From Gammaproteobacteria bacterium (lineage in GTDB: Bacteria; Pseudomonadota; Gammaproteobacteria; Xanthomonadales; Xanthomonadaceae): 10,238 bases of DNA. The translations under genes were made by a program, and so were the position numbers. Under the pieces are notes generated by a model. That model saw only the letters and a program-made list of their open reading frames with translations. It was not told the DNA's origin and did no database searches. The DNA lies in assembly GCA_024642445.1 (NCBI GenBank), contig JAHEBG010000020.1, positions 1 to 10,238 of the forward strand, given 5' to 3'. This document shows, one piece after another, positions 1-6,796 of this stretch; position 1 is the first letter of the stretch, and each line of letters starts with the position of its first letter.

Positions 1-974
1 TCCCAGACCTTATGCTGCGCCTGCGCCACAGCCAGACCATAGCCGGGCACAATCACCACGCGTTCGGCATACGCCATCATCGCTGCAACATCCGCGGCTT
101 CAATTGGCTTTTGCGCGCCGGCAATTTCCGCCGCTTCGCCCTGCGGCCCGAAACTTCCGAACAGCACGCTCGCGATGGAGCGGTTCATGGCTTTTGCCAT
201 CAGCTGTGTCAGCATAGTACCGGCGGCACCTACCACCATACCGGCGATGATCAAGGCTTCGATGCCCAGCACATAGCCTTCAAATGCTACCGCCAGACCA
301 GTAAGCGCGTTGTACAGCGAAATCACCACCGGCATATCGGCGCCTCCGATCGGAAGCGTCATCAGAATGCCGACGGCCAAGGCTGCCACGAAAAATCCGA
401 TGATGAATGACTGTTGCATCATCACTACCGTGGCGATACCCAACACTATGGCTACCAGAAACACGATGGCATTGAACGCCTTCTGCCCCGGGAAGGTGAA
501 GCGGCGATCCATCCGGCCATCAAGCTTGGCCCAAGCAATGATGGAACCGGTCAACGAAATCGACCCGATCAATGCACCTACCACGGCCAGAACCAAGGTG
601 GTGGATGGCGGTGGCGCCAATGGATTGATTGATAACAGCTCCACGGCACCGATTGCAGCGGCCGAGCCGCCACCCATACCGTTATACAGGGCGACCATCT
701 GCGGCATGTCGGTCATGGCAACGCGCTTACCAGAAACCCAGGCCGCTACAGTACCAAAACTTAGGGCAACGATAATCCAGGGCAGGTTGTGCAAGGATTC
801 GCCGCTTTCACTTCGATAGAAAAAACTGGCCAACGTGGCCAGCACCATGCCCATTCCGGCCCACTGGATACCGCTTCGGGCGGTAACAGGAGAGGCCATG
901 CGCTTGATGCCGAGAATAAACAGAACCGCTGCGGTTAAAAACGCCGCACGTACGAGAATACTTTGAATATCCAT
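1..974 (-). CDS. pntB: NAD(P) transhydrogenase subunit beta (5' part; runs off left edge)
   Basis: This is the beta subunit of the proton-translocating NAD(P) transhydrogenase. It forms the main membrane domain (dII) and the NADP(H)-binding domain (dIII). About 324 codons are present, against roughly 460-480 for the whole family, so the C-terminal third lies outside the window. The protein starts MDIQSILVRAAF and shows a series of hydrophobic helices rich in Gly and Ala. Recognisable PntB stretches include VALYNGMGGGSAAAIGA, GADMPVVISLYNALTGLA and FEGYVLG. Near the window edge PGYGLAVAQAQHKV marks the beginning of dIII. ATG at 974-972 is preceded six bases upstream by GGGAGA (complement of 981-986). 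The ATG overlaps the TGA of the small alpha subunit by one base (TGATG), so translation is probably coupled. Identification is secure; only the truncation limits it. Confidence 0.96.
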   Translation of the reverse strand, partial: MDIQSILVRAAFLTAAVLFILGIKRMASPVTARSGIQWAGMGMVLATLASFFYRSESGESLHNLPWIIVALSFGTVAAWVSGKRVAMTDMPQMVALYNGMGGGSAAAIGAVELLSINPLAPPPSTTLVLAVVGALIGSISLTGSIIAWAKLDGRMDRRFTFPGQKAFNAIVFLVAIVLGIATVVMMQQSFIIGFFVAALAVGILMTLPIGGADMPVVISLYNALTGLAVAFEGYVLGIEALIIAGMVVGAAGTMLTQLMAKAMNRSIASVLFGSFGPQGEAAEIAGAQKPIEAADVAAMMAYAERVVIVPGYGLAVAQAQHKVW

Positions 975-1270
975 CACTGCTCTCCCTTCGGCTTGGAGGG
1001 CTTGAACATCTCCAGCATGCGCTCGGTAACTACATAACCGCCGGCAGCATTGCCTGCGCCAAGCACAACCGCGATGAATCCGATGATTTTCTCCAGCGTG
1101 GTGTCGGCGTGACCAAGTACCACAATGGCTCCTACCAGCACAATGCCGTGAACGAAATTCGAGCCCGACATCAATGGCGTATGCAATATGACCGGCACAC
1201 GCCCGATGATTTCATAGCCGGTAAACGCCGCCAATACAAATACGTATAAATATAGAAAACCGTCCATCAT
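974..1270 (-). CDS. pntAB: NAD(P) transhydrogenase subunit alpha 2 (small membrane subunit)
   Basis: This small integral membrane subunit of proton-translocating transhydrogenase corresponds to the C-terminal membrane part of E. coli PntA, which here is a separate gene. The 98-residue protein has three hydrophobic segments at about residues 4-22, 38-54 and 62-80. The family signature YEIIGRVPVILHTPLMSGSN precedes the second helix, and the protein ends in a basic tail, VTERMLEMFKPSKPK. It overlaps both neighbours: its start lies inside the end of alpha 1, and its TGA shares one base with the pntB start. AAGGAG (complement of 1275-1280) lies four bases before the first ATG and seven before a second, adjacent ATG at 1267. 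The second ATG has the more usual spacing and would give 97 residues. Either start leaves the product essentially unchanged. Confidence 0.95.
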   Translation of the reverse strand: MMDGFLYLYVFVLAAFTGYEIIGRVPVILHTPLMSGSNFVHGIVLVGAIVVLGHADTTLEKIIGFIAVVLGAGNAAGGYVVTERMLEMFKPSKPKGEQ

Positions 1271-2376
1271 TGGGCTCCTTGTGCCGGCTCGGCACCGTTA
1301 TGTGCGATGCAGGATTTAGCCACCAATTCGTCATCAAAGGGAATGTTCACAACGCCGGTATCATCTATCAGCAGGCACAGAAAATTGAATAGGTTGCGCG
1401 AAAACATTTCACTGGCATGCACTGCGCCCATACTGGCAAGATTGAGCGGACCGATAACCAGTACGCCGTCGCAGTCGACTTCCGAACCAGGTTCGGTACG
1501 CGTGCAGTTTCCGCCGGTTTCGGCAGCCAAATCTACAACCACACTGCCACGGCGCATCCCGGCCACCATGGCATCGGTAATGATTTTTGGCGCCGGTCGG
1601 CCCGGTACTGCAGCTGTGGTCACCACCACATCCACCAGCTTTAAGTGTGCGGCCAGCCGCTCTTGTTGCAGGGCGCGTTCATCGTCGGTGAGTGCCCGGG
1701 CATAGCCGCCCTCTCCCACGGCCGAAACGCCGAGATCCAAAAACTTACCGCCCAAGGACTCGATCTGCTCTCGCGTCTCGGGACGAACATCAAAGCCTTC
1801 CACCTGCGCACCCAGCCGTTTTGCCGTGGCAATGGCCTGTAGGCCGGCCACACCGGCACCGACAATCAATACCCGCGAAGGCCTTATGGTGCCCGCGGCA
1901 GTGGTCAGCATCGGGAAAAAACGGGGTGCCCGCTGCGCGGCAATCAACACTGCCTTATACCCAGCCATGCCGGCCTGCGAGCTGAGAATGTCCATCGCTT
2001 GCGCCCGCGTGGTTCGTGGCAGTTTTTCCAACGCGAATGCTGAATGTTTCAATTGCAGATGGACGGGTAGACGCTGCCCGGCCAGATGTGGGGCCAGTGC
2101 ACCAATGATGATTGCGCCCTCTTTCAGAAGCAAAAGGTTTTCAGGGCTTGGCGATTGCACACACAGTAAAACATCGGCCTGCTGCAATACCGCATCTGCG
2201 GATTGGTCCAACAGCGCACCCTCGTAATCGGCGTCGGAAAACCCGGCAGACAAGCCAGCTCCGCACTGAATTTGGATTTGAACACCTTTGGCGCGAAGCT
2301 TACGACAGGTCTCCGGCGTCATTGCAACACGGCGCTCGCCTTCTGCCTGTTCACGGATGATTGCAACTGTGGTCAT
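1267..2376 (-). CDS. pntAA: NAD(P) transhydrogenase subunit alpha 1 (NAD-binding)
   Basis: This is the soluble NAD(H)-binding subunit (dI) of the proton-translocating transhydrogenase, acting on the cytoplasmic face of the membrane with the alpha 2 and beta subunits encoded just downstream. It is 369 residues long. The N-terminal alanine-dehydrogenase/PNT domain includes GAGLSAGFSDADYEGA (about 39-54) and the conserved LSSQAGMAGYKA (131-142). A Rossmann fold follows with VGAGVAGLQAIATAKRLGA (172-190) and the acidic residue of FDVRPETREQ, typical of NAD specificity. Later VVTTAAVPGRPAPKII and VVDLAAETGGN match PntA proteins. ATG at 2376 was chosen because GGGAGG lies eight bases upstream and MTTVAIIREQ is the normal N-terminus. 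A longer reading from 2400 has no comparable signal. The protein ends after a short GAEPAQGAQ tail, with no membrane helices, so the alpha subunit is split as in Rhodospirillum-type enzymes. Confidence 0.95.
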   Translation of the reverse strand: MTTVAIIREQAEGERRVAMTPETCRKLRAKGVQIQIQCGAGLSAGFSDADYEGALLDQSADAVLQQADVLLCVQSPSPENLLLLKEGAIIIGALAPHLAGQRLPVHLQLKHSAFALEKLPRTTRAQAMDILSSQAGMAGYKAVLIAAQRAPRFFPMLTTAAGTIRPSRVLIVGAGVAGLQAIATAKRLGAQVEGFDVRPETREQIESLGGKFLDLGVSAVGEGGYARALTDDERALQQERLAAHLKLVDVVVTTAAVPGRPAPKIITDAMVAGMRRGSVVVDLAAETGGNCTRTEPGSEVDCDGVLVIGPLNLASMGAVHASEMFSRNLFNFLCLLIDDTGVVNIPFDDELVAKSCIAHNGAEPAQGAQ

Positions 2377-2403
2377 GATGGCACCCTCCCTAGGTACCAC
2401 CCT

Positions 2404-2432
2404 ATCCTACTGTATCGGAGATTTTCCGTCAG
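2404..2432 (-). promoter_or_regulatory. Possible promoter of the pnt operon
   Basis: In the 56-base gap between the DUF1631 stop and the pnt start, the minus strand reads CTGACG (2432-2427), a 17-base spacer, then TAGGAT (2409-2404). Each box matches four of six sigma-70 consensus positions with ideal spacing. Transcription would begin near 2397, giving a leader of about 20 bases that contains the GGGAGG ribosome site. No terminator is visible between the two genes, so read-through from DUF1631 is also possible. This is a weak match and is unproven. Confidence 0.3.
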
Positions 2433-4697
2433 CTATCCGCCGAAATCCGATTTTAAACGGTCGAGTACCCGATCCATGGTCTGTTCGAATACATTGTCCT
2501 GCGCATGCACAATCAGCTTGCCCTGCTTTTTCATTTGCGCAAGCTCTTCTACAGAAACCACCAGTACGCGAACGCCACGGCGGTTCACGAACATCAGGCG
2601 CGAAGAAATCGGACTGATCCATGCCAACTTGACCGGCGTGAAACTGCCGTTGCTGCCTTCCAACTGCAACCAGGATCCGATGGAGAAGGATTTGAAGAAT
2701 TCGACATCCTGCGCGTCGTAATCCAACGCGTCCTTATTGAACACCATGCGCAGATTGGACTCCGAAAGCTTCGAAGGTTGCGCGGATGCGTCTGAAGAAG
2801 CAGTCGGAGCGCTTGCGGGCGTACTTTCTTCTTGCTGGGAATGGGTAGAGCTATCAAGCAATTTGCCAATAATGGCGGTAGCTGGCTCGCCGAGAATGCC
2901 GGAACTGGCAAGCACCGATTCAAGCTGCATGCGCTTATCGGCAATGGCTTCGGTACGGATCTGTGGATTATTAAAGGCCAATGCCGCCAGCAAATCATCG
3001 GCCATTTTCAATGTAGCATCCCAAACCAGGCTGTCTTCGCCTTCGCGTAACGCCAACATGGAAAGATGATGTGTCCAATAGCGCGAAAAGAATTCCTGGA
3101 AAGTGCCCGGCAAATCACGGCCCTGACAGCGCTCGTCCAATGCTTTCTGTGCAATGGCGCGTGCATGCTCAAGGCGATCTTGGCCACGCTGCGCCTCTTT
3201 CGCACGTTTTTCAGCCAGATCTATCCGGCGCCGGTGCTGATCGAGGAATGCGCGTAGCTCCTGCTCCAGCATTTCGAAAACAGCAATATCTTCGTTGAAT
3301 TCGGTGACCAGTTTTTCAACGGTGCCTTCTGCTTTACTCAGCAATTCGCGTTCCTGAGGGCCATCGCCTTGATTGCCCTCAATAGCTTCGGTGAGTACAT
3401 TCAGCAGTTTGCGCGCCGGATGCGCTTTGGTAAGGAATAGCCTGCGATCAAGAACTGCCGCCTTGGTGTAGGGCACAACTAGACGCGACATCATGGTCTT
3501 GGCTTCATCCCGGAAATCACGTTCCGACATCAATACATCGAACAGCATGCCGACCAGGTCCAAAGCATCTTCATCTTCACGCATGATGGAGACGGACTCC
3601 GGCGGTATGCCCATATTGCGTGCGCTGTTGAGCATTTCCGATTTCAGCATAGTAGAAACCGAAGTATCGCTGGTCGACATGGCCGAGGAAACATTATCGG
3701 AGAGAACGCCCTGCATGCTGGATAGCAGTGAGATCATTTCATTTTTAGACAGGGACCGCCGCGCGTTTGATGGCGATCCGCCATTTGGAGCGTTTGTTTG
3801 TTGCTCAGGTGCAAATCCGCCACGATCATGCTGTGGCCGCCATGAGTGCAGGTAATTGCAGATTTCATCGAACAATGCATTCTCGGCAACGCCTACTGGC
3901 ATGTCATTCATAGTGCTGTATTCAGCACTATGCTGCGCGGGACTTTGTGGGCGTGTAGCTACAGGTACGCGCTCGGGGTACACAGAAGGGGACTCGCGCC
4001 GAACAGAAGTAGCGGGCGTCTGCTCGGGCTTTCTTGAACTGCGTGCGGCCTGGAGATGCGGCAGAATTCCTGCAGCCACCATCGGCGCATTGATTTCTTC
4101 CAGCAAATCGGCAGTATGCAGAACAAGCGTGCTTTCATAGCAACGGAACAGCGTGGCGCGAACTTTCGGCGTGACTTCCAGCCCAGCCAGAGCAACACGC
4201 AGGAATTCGGCCATGCTTTTATCAGTCAGCGGAGTACTGGCATGCTCATCTTTGCTAAGACCCAGCAAGGCGCAAAAACGCTGTGACGTGACATCCAGAA
4301 CATCACTGAAATTACGCTGCAGTGCCTCGGTAACCAATTCAGCATTGACCACATCATCCATGTCTTCAATATCAACAAGGCTTAAATCCGCGCTGACATC
4401 ATCGCTCGGCTTGATTTTCTGCTGGAATTTACTGAATGCCAAGCCCAACGCCTGGAGGAATTGGCGCTCAATGGCATGGGAAGCACTGCGGAACAAACGC
4501 AGGTTTTCGATATTCGGTGAACCGATGGTTGTCTGGTCCTGCTGGCAGATGTCATAGAGGTATTTATCTGCTGAGGAAATGGATTGGGCGATTACTTCCC
4601 CAAGCCGGTTAGCTGCTACGCTTTGGATGCGTGCAAAGAGGGCTTCATAGCCCTGCATGGGTTTGCCGTTGCTTGAGTTTTCCGTGTGCAGTGCCAA
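2433..4697 (-). CDS. DUF1631-family protein, PilZ-like C-terminal region
   Basis: This large, soluble, mostly helical protein belongs, by my recognition, to the DUF1631 family of gamma- and betaproteobacteria, whose function is not established. Some database entries label it thymidine phosphorylase, which nothing here supports. From the TTG start it is 754 residues. Residues 15-215 are helical, and a low-complexity Ser/Pro/Arg-rich linker covers about 217-315. A second helical block includes a charged coiled-coil-like stretch at about 455-525. Another Ser/Ala-rich linker covers about 615-645. The tail has FSIGSWLQLEG, VKLAWISPISSRLMFVNRRG and a final amphipathic helix, which resembles a degenerate PilZ-type barrel. 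It has no signal peptide or membrane helix. TTG at 4697 is preferred because GGAGA (4708-4704) lies six bases before it. A GTG at 4718 (761 residues) and an ATG at 4658 (741 residues) remain possible but lack a good ribosome site. Confidence 0.85.
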   Translation of the reverse strand: MALHTENSSNGKPMQGYEALFARIQSVAANRLGEVIAQSISSADKYLYDICQQDQTTIGSPNIENLRLFRSASHAIERQFLQALGLAFSKFQQKIKPSDDVSADLSLVDIEDMDDVVNAELVTEALQRNFSDVLDVTSQRFCALLGLSKDEHASTPLTDKSMAEFLRVALAGLEVTPKVRATLFRCYESTLVLHTADLLEEINAPMVAAGILPHLQAARSSRKPEQTPATSVRRESPSVYPERVPVATRPQSPAQHSAEYSTMNDMPVGVAENALFDEICNYLHSWRPQHDRGGFAPEQQTNAPNGGSPSNARRSLSKNEMISLLSSMQGVLSDNVSSAMSTSDTSVSTMLKSEMLNSARNMGIPPESVSIMREDEDALDLVGMLFDVLMSERDFRDEAKTMMSRLVVPYTKAAVLDRRLFLTKAHPARKLLNVLTEAIEGNQGDGPQERELLSKAEGTVEKLVTEFNEDIAVFEMLEQELRAFLDQHRRRIDLAEKRAKEAQRGQDRLEHARAIAQKALDERCQGRDLPGTFQEFFSRYWTHHLSMLALREGEDSLVWDATLKMADDLLAALAFNNPQIRTEAIADKRMQLESVLASSGILGEPATAIIGKLLDSSTHSQQEESTPASAPTASSDASAQPSKLSESNLRMVFNKDALDYDAQDVEFFKSFSIGSWLQLEGSNGSFTPVKLAWISPISSRLMFVNRRGVRVLVVSVEELAQMKKQGKLIVHAQDNVFEQTMDRVLDRLKSDFGG

Positions 4698-4703
4698 AAT
4701 CGT

Positions 4704-4708
4704 TCTCC
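4704..4708 (-). promoter_or_regulatory. Ribosome binding site deciding the DUF1631 start
   Basis: On the minus strand GGAGA lies six bases ahead of TTG at 4697. The GTG at 4718 has only AT-rich sequence ahead of it. The ATG at 4658 is preceded by GGCAAACCC, which is not a Shine-Dalgarno match. This favours a TTG start. Confidence 0.55.
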
Positions 4709-4722
4709 ATTTATACACTTGA

Positions 4723-4728
4723 ATCTTA
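4723..4728 (-). promoter_or_regulatory. Possible -10 box of the DUF1631 gene
   Basis: On the minus strand TAAGAT matches four of six consensus -10 positions. Transcription would start near 4716, which places the CRP/Clp-like site centred at 4758.5 about 42 bases upstream. That is the usual distance for a class II activator site overlapping the -35 region. No good -35 hexamer is present, as expected for an activator-dependent promoter. This is inferred from spacing only. Confidence 0.35.
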
Positions 4729-4750
4729 AACGATTATTCTGTCCATATAC

Positions 4751-4766
4751 CGTGACGATTCTCACA
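4751..4766. promoter_or_regulatory. CRP/Clp-type binding site
   Basis: The sequence CGTGA-CGATTC-TCACA matches the CRP-family consensus TGTGA-N6-TCACA at nine of ten fixed positions. The only deviation is the outermost first base. It lies in the divergent region between the DUF1631 gene and the nitroreductase operon. In Xanthomonadales the CRP homologue Clp, which responds to cyclic di-GMP, uses this type of motif; in other gammaproteobacteria it would be CRP or Vfr. Spacing favours control of the DUF1631 promoter (centre about -42). It lies about 50 bases before the nitroreductase start, which is a less standard distance. Confidence 0.6.
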
Positions 4767-4784
4767 CATCCAAGAATTCAATAC

Positions 4785-4796
4785 AGCACAAGTGCT
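4785..4796. repeat. Short inverted repeat upstream of nitroreductase gene
   Basis: AGCAC-AA-GTGCT is a perfect inverted repeat with five-base arms and a two-base centre. It ends at the first base of a possible -10 box (TACACT, 4796-4801). It could be an operator for the nitroreductase operon. Inverted repeats this short also arise by chance. Confidence 0.3.
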
Positions 4797-4801
4797 ACAC
4801 T
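4796..4801 (+). promoter_or_regulatory. Possible -10 box of the nitroreductase operon
   Basis: TACACT matches four of six consensus -10 positions and ends seven bases before the ATG at 4809. A transcript from it would begin at or next to the start codon, which fits the absence of a Shine-Dalgarno sequence. I see no recognisable -35 box at the right distance, so the call is weak. Confidence 0.35.
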
Positions 4802-4808
4802 GAATCCC

Positions 4809-5375
4809 ATGTCACTTACATTACCCTTAAACTCAAGAATATCAACCCCCTGCAAGCATTTACAGGCGCCGGGGCCTAGCCACGCGCAGATGCTCGAACT
4901 GATTGCTGCCGCAGTCCACGTTCCGGACCATGGGCGCTTGCGGCCTTGGCGATTCATCCTGATCGAAGACGCCGCCAAGGACCGTATTGGTAGCGTCTTG
5001 TTCGAACGTGTGAAAGCCGTATGTCCCGATGCTTCGGAAATCCGATTGGAAAAAGAGCGAACACGCTTCAGTTTCGCCCCAAGCATTGTAGCTGTAGTGC
5101 TCAGGCCCGTAGTTGGCCATAAAGTACCCGAAATTGAGCAGGTGCTTTCAGGCGGCGCCGTGTGCATGAACCTGCTGCACGCGGCACATCAGGCCGGTTT
5201 CGGTGCGCAATGGCTCACCGGCTTTGCGGCATACGACCCGGAAGTGAAAACAGCGGTGGGCGTAGCTGCCGAAGAAAGCGTATTGGGCTATATTCACATC
5301 GGCAGCCGAACAGTTCAGCCCGCCGAACGTGAGCGACCGGATCCCGACGCGCTGCTAACCAAGGCTGAACCATGA
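4809..5375 (+). CDS. YdjA-like nitroreductase family protein
   Basis: This is a probable FMN-dependent NAD(P)H oxidoreductase of the nitroreductase superfamily, closest by eye to the YdjA branch. The natural substrate of that branch is unclear. The protein has 188 residues, against about 183 for E. coli YdjA. Key features are the AAAVHVPDHGRLRPWRF block (about 33-49; APDH..QPW in YdjA), the central VPEIEQVLSGGAVCMNLLHAA (107-127) and GFGAQWLTGFA (130-140), and the terminal LGYIHIG (159-165). The N-terminal flavin-binding motif, usually NRRS, reads NSRIS (8-12) and is followed by a slightly longer loop, so it is somewhat divergent. ATG at 4809 was chosen because the homology begins just after it. 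A reading from 4686 would run through the control region. No Shine-Dalgarno sequence is visible. The stop overlaps the next gene by four bases (ATGA), indicating an operon. Confidence 0.88.
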   Translation: MSLTLPLNSRISTPCKHLQAPGPSHAQMLELIAAAVHVPDHGRLRPWRFILIEDAAKDRIGSVLFERVKAVCPDASEIRLEKERTRFSFAPSIVAVVLRPVVGHKVPEIEQVLSGGAVCMNLLHAAHQAGFGAQWLTGFAAYDPEVKTAVGVAAEESVLGYIHIGSRTVQPAERERPDPDALLTKAEP

Positions 5376-6250
5376 AGCCCCTGTATCTGGTCGACTCCAG
5401 CATGTATGTGTTCCGGGCATGGTTTTCCATGCCTGCCGAATTTTTCGATGTCGACCAGAACCCAACCCATGCCGTGCAGGGTTTTGCCCGCTTCGTCTGT
5501 GAGCTGGTAGAACGCGAAAAACCCGAGCACATTGTTTTTGCGTTTGATGAGTCCCTGGACAGCAATTTCCGTAATGAGCTGTATCCGGCGTATAAAGCCA
5601 ACCGCGACCCCGCTCCGGATGAATTGAAAGTGCAGTTCGATTACTGCAAACAATTGTGCCGCGCATTGGGTTTCCAAGTAATGGCCGACGGCTACTTCGA
5701 AGCAGACGACTTAATCGGCAGTGCCATGACCCTAGCAAGAATACAAGGGCAACCCAGCCTAATCCTTTCCGCCGACAAAGACCTTTCACAATTGCTCGGC
5801 GAACACGACGTGCAGTGGGATTATGCCAAAAACGTGCGTTGGCGCATGGCCGATGTCAAAACCAAACACGGGGTCCATGCCCACCAGCTGGCCGACTACC
5901 TTGGACTGACCGGCGACGCCGTTGACAACATTCCGGGCGTTCCGGGCATTGGCCCGAAAACGGCAGCGACCTTGCTCAGCCATTTTGGCAGCCTTGATGC
6001 CTTGCTGGAACGCTTGGAAGAAGTGCCGTATTTGAGGTTACGCTCGGCCGCCCAACACGCCCAGCGCTTGGCAGAACACCGTGAAATGGCCTTGCTGTGC
6101 CGGCAGCTGGCCACTATCCGCTGTGATATCCCCATGCCTGAAAACCGCCCACTGGGCCACCGCAACCCCAGCAGTACCGAAACTCTGACCGAACTGATCG
6201 AACGGCTGCGTTTCGGGCCATTGACGCGACGTCGCTTATTATCGCTATGA
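5372..6250 (+). CDS. Stand-alone 5'-3' exonuclease / flap endonuclease (Pol I N-terminal type)
   Basis: This metal-dependent 5' nuclease resembles the N-terminal domain of DNA polymerase I and the stand-alone ExoIX/Xni proteins. Such enzymes remove RNA primers or 5' flaps in replication and repair. It has 292 residues, against about 250 for E. coli Xni. The acidic metal-ligand set looks complete: Asp8 in YLVDSSMYVFRA, Asp59 in FAFDES, Glu110/Asp112/Asp113 in FEADDLIGS, Asp135/Asp137 in SADKDLSQLL and Asp182/Asp185 in GDAVDNIPG. The basic arch residues fall around YPAYKANRDP (71-80). A helix-hairpin-helix DNA-binding motif follows, GVPGIGPKTAATLL (189-202). The C-terminal end is basic (LTRRRLLSL), and there is no polymerase domain. 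It starts inside the nitroreductase stop, with AAGG (5361-5364) seven bases upstream. A complete polA elsewhere in the genome is expected but cannot be seen here. Confidence 0.92.
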   Translation: MKPLYLVDSSMYVFRAWFSMPAEFFDVDQNPTHAVQGFARFVCELVEREKPEHIVFAFDESLDSNFRNELYPAYKANRDPAPDELKVQFDYCKQLCRALGFQVMADGYFEADDLIGSAMTLARIQGQPSLILSADKDLSQLLGEHDVQWDYAKNVRWRMADVKTKHGVHAHQLADYLGLTGDAVDNIPGVPGIGPKTAATLLSHFGSLDALLERLEEVPYLRLRSAAQHAQRLAEHREMALLCRQLATIRCDIPMPENRPLGHRNPSSTETLTELIERLRFGPLTRRRLLSL

Positions 6251-6262
6251 CTCTGCATACTT

Positions 6263-6796
6263 ATGAACGATAAATACACCGTATACGAAGGAAAATACCT
6301 ACGCCTTTGCATTGAAGGCCACTGGGAGTATGTGGAGCGCACGCATACGGGCTCTGCGGTTATTGTGATTGCGCGAACACCGGAAGACACTCTGCTGTTC
6401 GTCGAACAGTTCCGAATTCCTCTGGGCCGTAAAACCATTGAAATGCCTGCCGGCCTTGTTGGCGATCAGGATGCTGACGACACCTTTGAAAAAGCGGCAA
6501 AACGCGAATTGCTGGAAGAAACCGGCTGGCAGGCGGAAACCGTGGAAGTGCTGATGGTGGGGCCAAGCTCGGCCGGTATGAGCAATGAAATGATTGCCTT
6601 TGCGCGCGCCAGCGGCCTAACGCGCGTGCACGCCGGCGGCGGTGACGAAACCGAAGATATTACCGTGCACGAGATACCGGTAGCTGAAGCCGCGAAATGG
6701 CTTACGCAGAAAATGGCTGAAGGCTACAGCATGGACCCCAAACTGTGGGCCGGCCTATGGCTTCTGGACCGAAATCCTGACGGTTCCTTGCGCTAA
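6263..6796 (+). CDS. Nudix hydrolase, ADP-ribose pyrophosphatase type
   Basis: This Nudix-family pyrophosphohydrolase most likely acts on ADP-ribose or a related nucleoside diphosphate sugar, judged by the ADPRase-like layout. In the 177 residues these are AVIVIA (32-37), FVEQFRIPLGRKTIEMPAGLV (46-66) and the Nudix box at 67-89. The box ends in the canonical RELLEETGW and binds catalytic magnesium through Glu82, Glu85 and Glu86. The first conserved Glu of the GX5EX7REUXEEXGU pattern is Asp73 here. Compared with human NUDT5 there are about three extra residues between the MPAG motif and the RE. Downstream GPSSAGMSNEMIAFARA (100-116) is characteristic. The gene begins 12 bases after the exonuclease stop, probably in the same transcript, without a clear Shine-Dalgarno sequence. 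Its stop codon overlaps that of the convergent pip gene. Confidence 0.9.
   Translation: MNDKYTVYEGKYLRLCIEGHWEYVERTHTGSAVIVIARTPEDTLLFVEQFRIPLGRKTIEMPAGLVGDQDADDTFEKAAKRELLEETGWQAETVEVLMVGPSSAGMSNEMIAFARASGLTRVHAGGGDETEDITVHEIPVAEAAKWLTQKMAEGYSMDPKLWAGLWLLDRNPDGSLR

Noticed and set aside
12..819. Plus-strand open frames near the left edge
   Set aside because: The minus strand here is an unmistakable pntB, so these are antisense shadows.
2203..2721. 172-codon plus-strand open frame across the pnt/DUF1631 junction
   Set aside because: It is antisense to two real genes, and its translation has no family features.
4686..4808. Longer N-terminus for the nitroreductase, starting at 4686
   Set aside because: The extra 41 residues would be translated from the divergent control region with its CRP-like site and overlap the DUF1631 start. 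They show no homology or targeting signal.
6221..6251. Internal promoter for the Nudix gene (TTGACG ... TATGAC)
   Set aside because: The spacer is 19 bases and the -10 is poor. Operon transcription with the upstream exonuclease is the simpler explanation.
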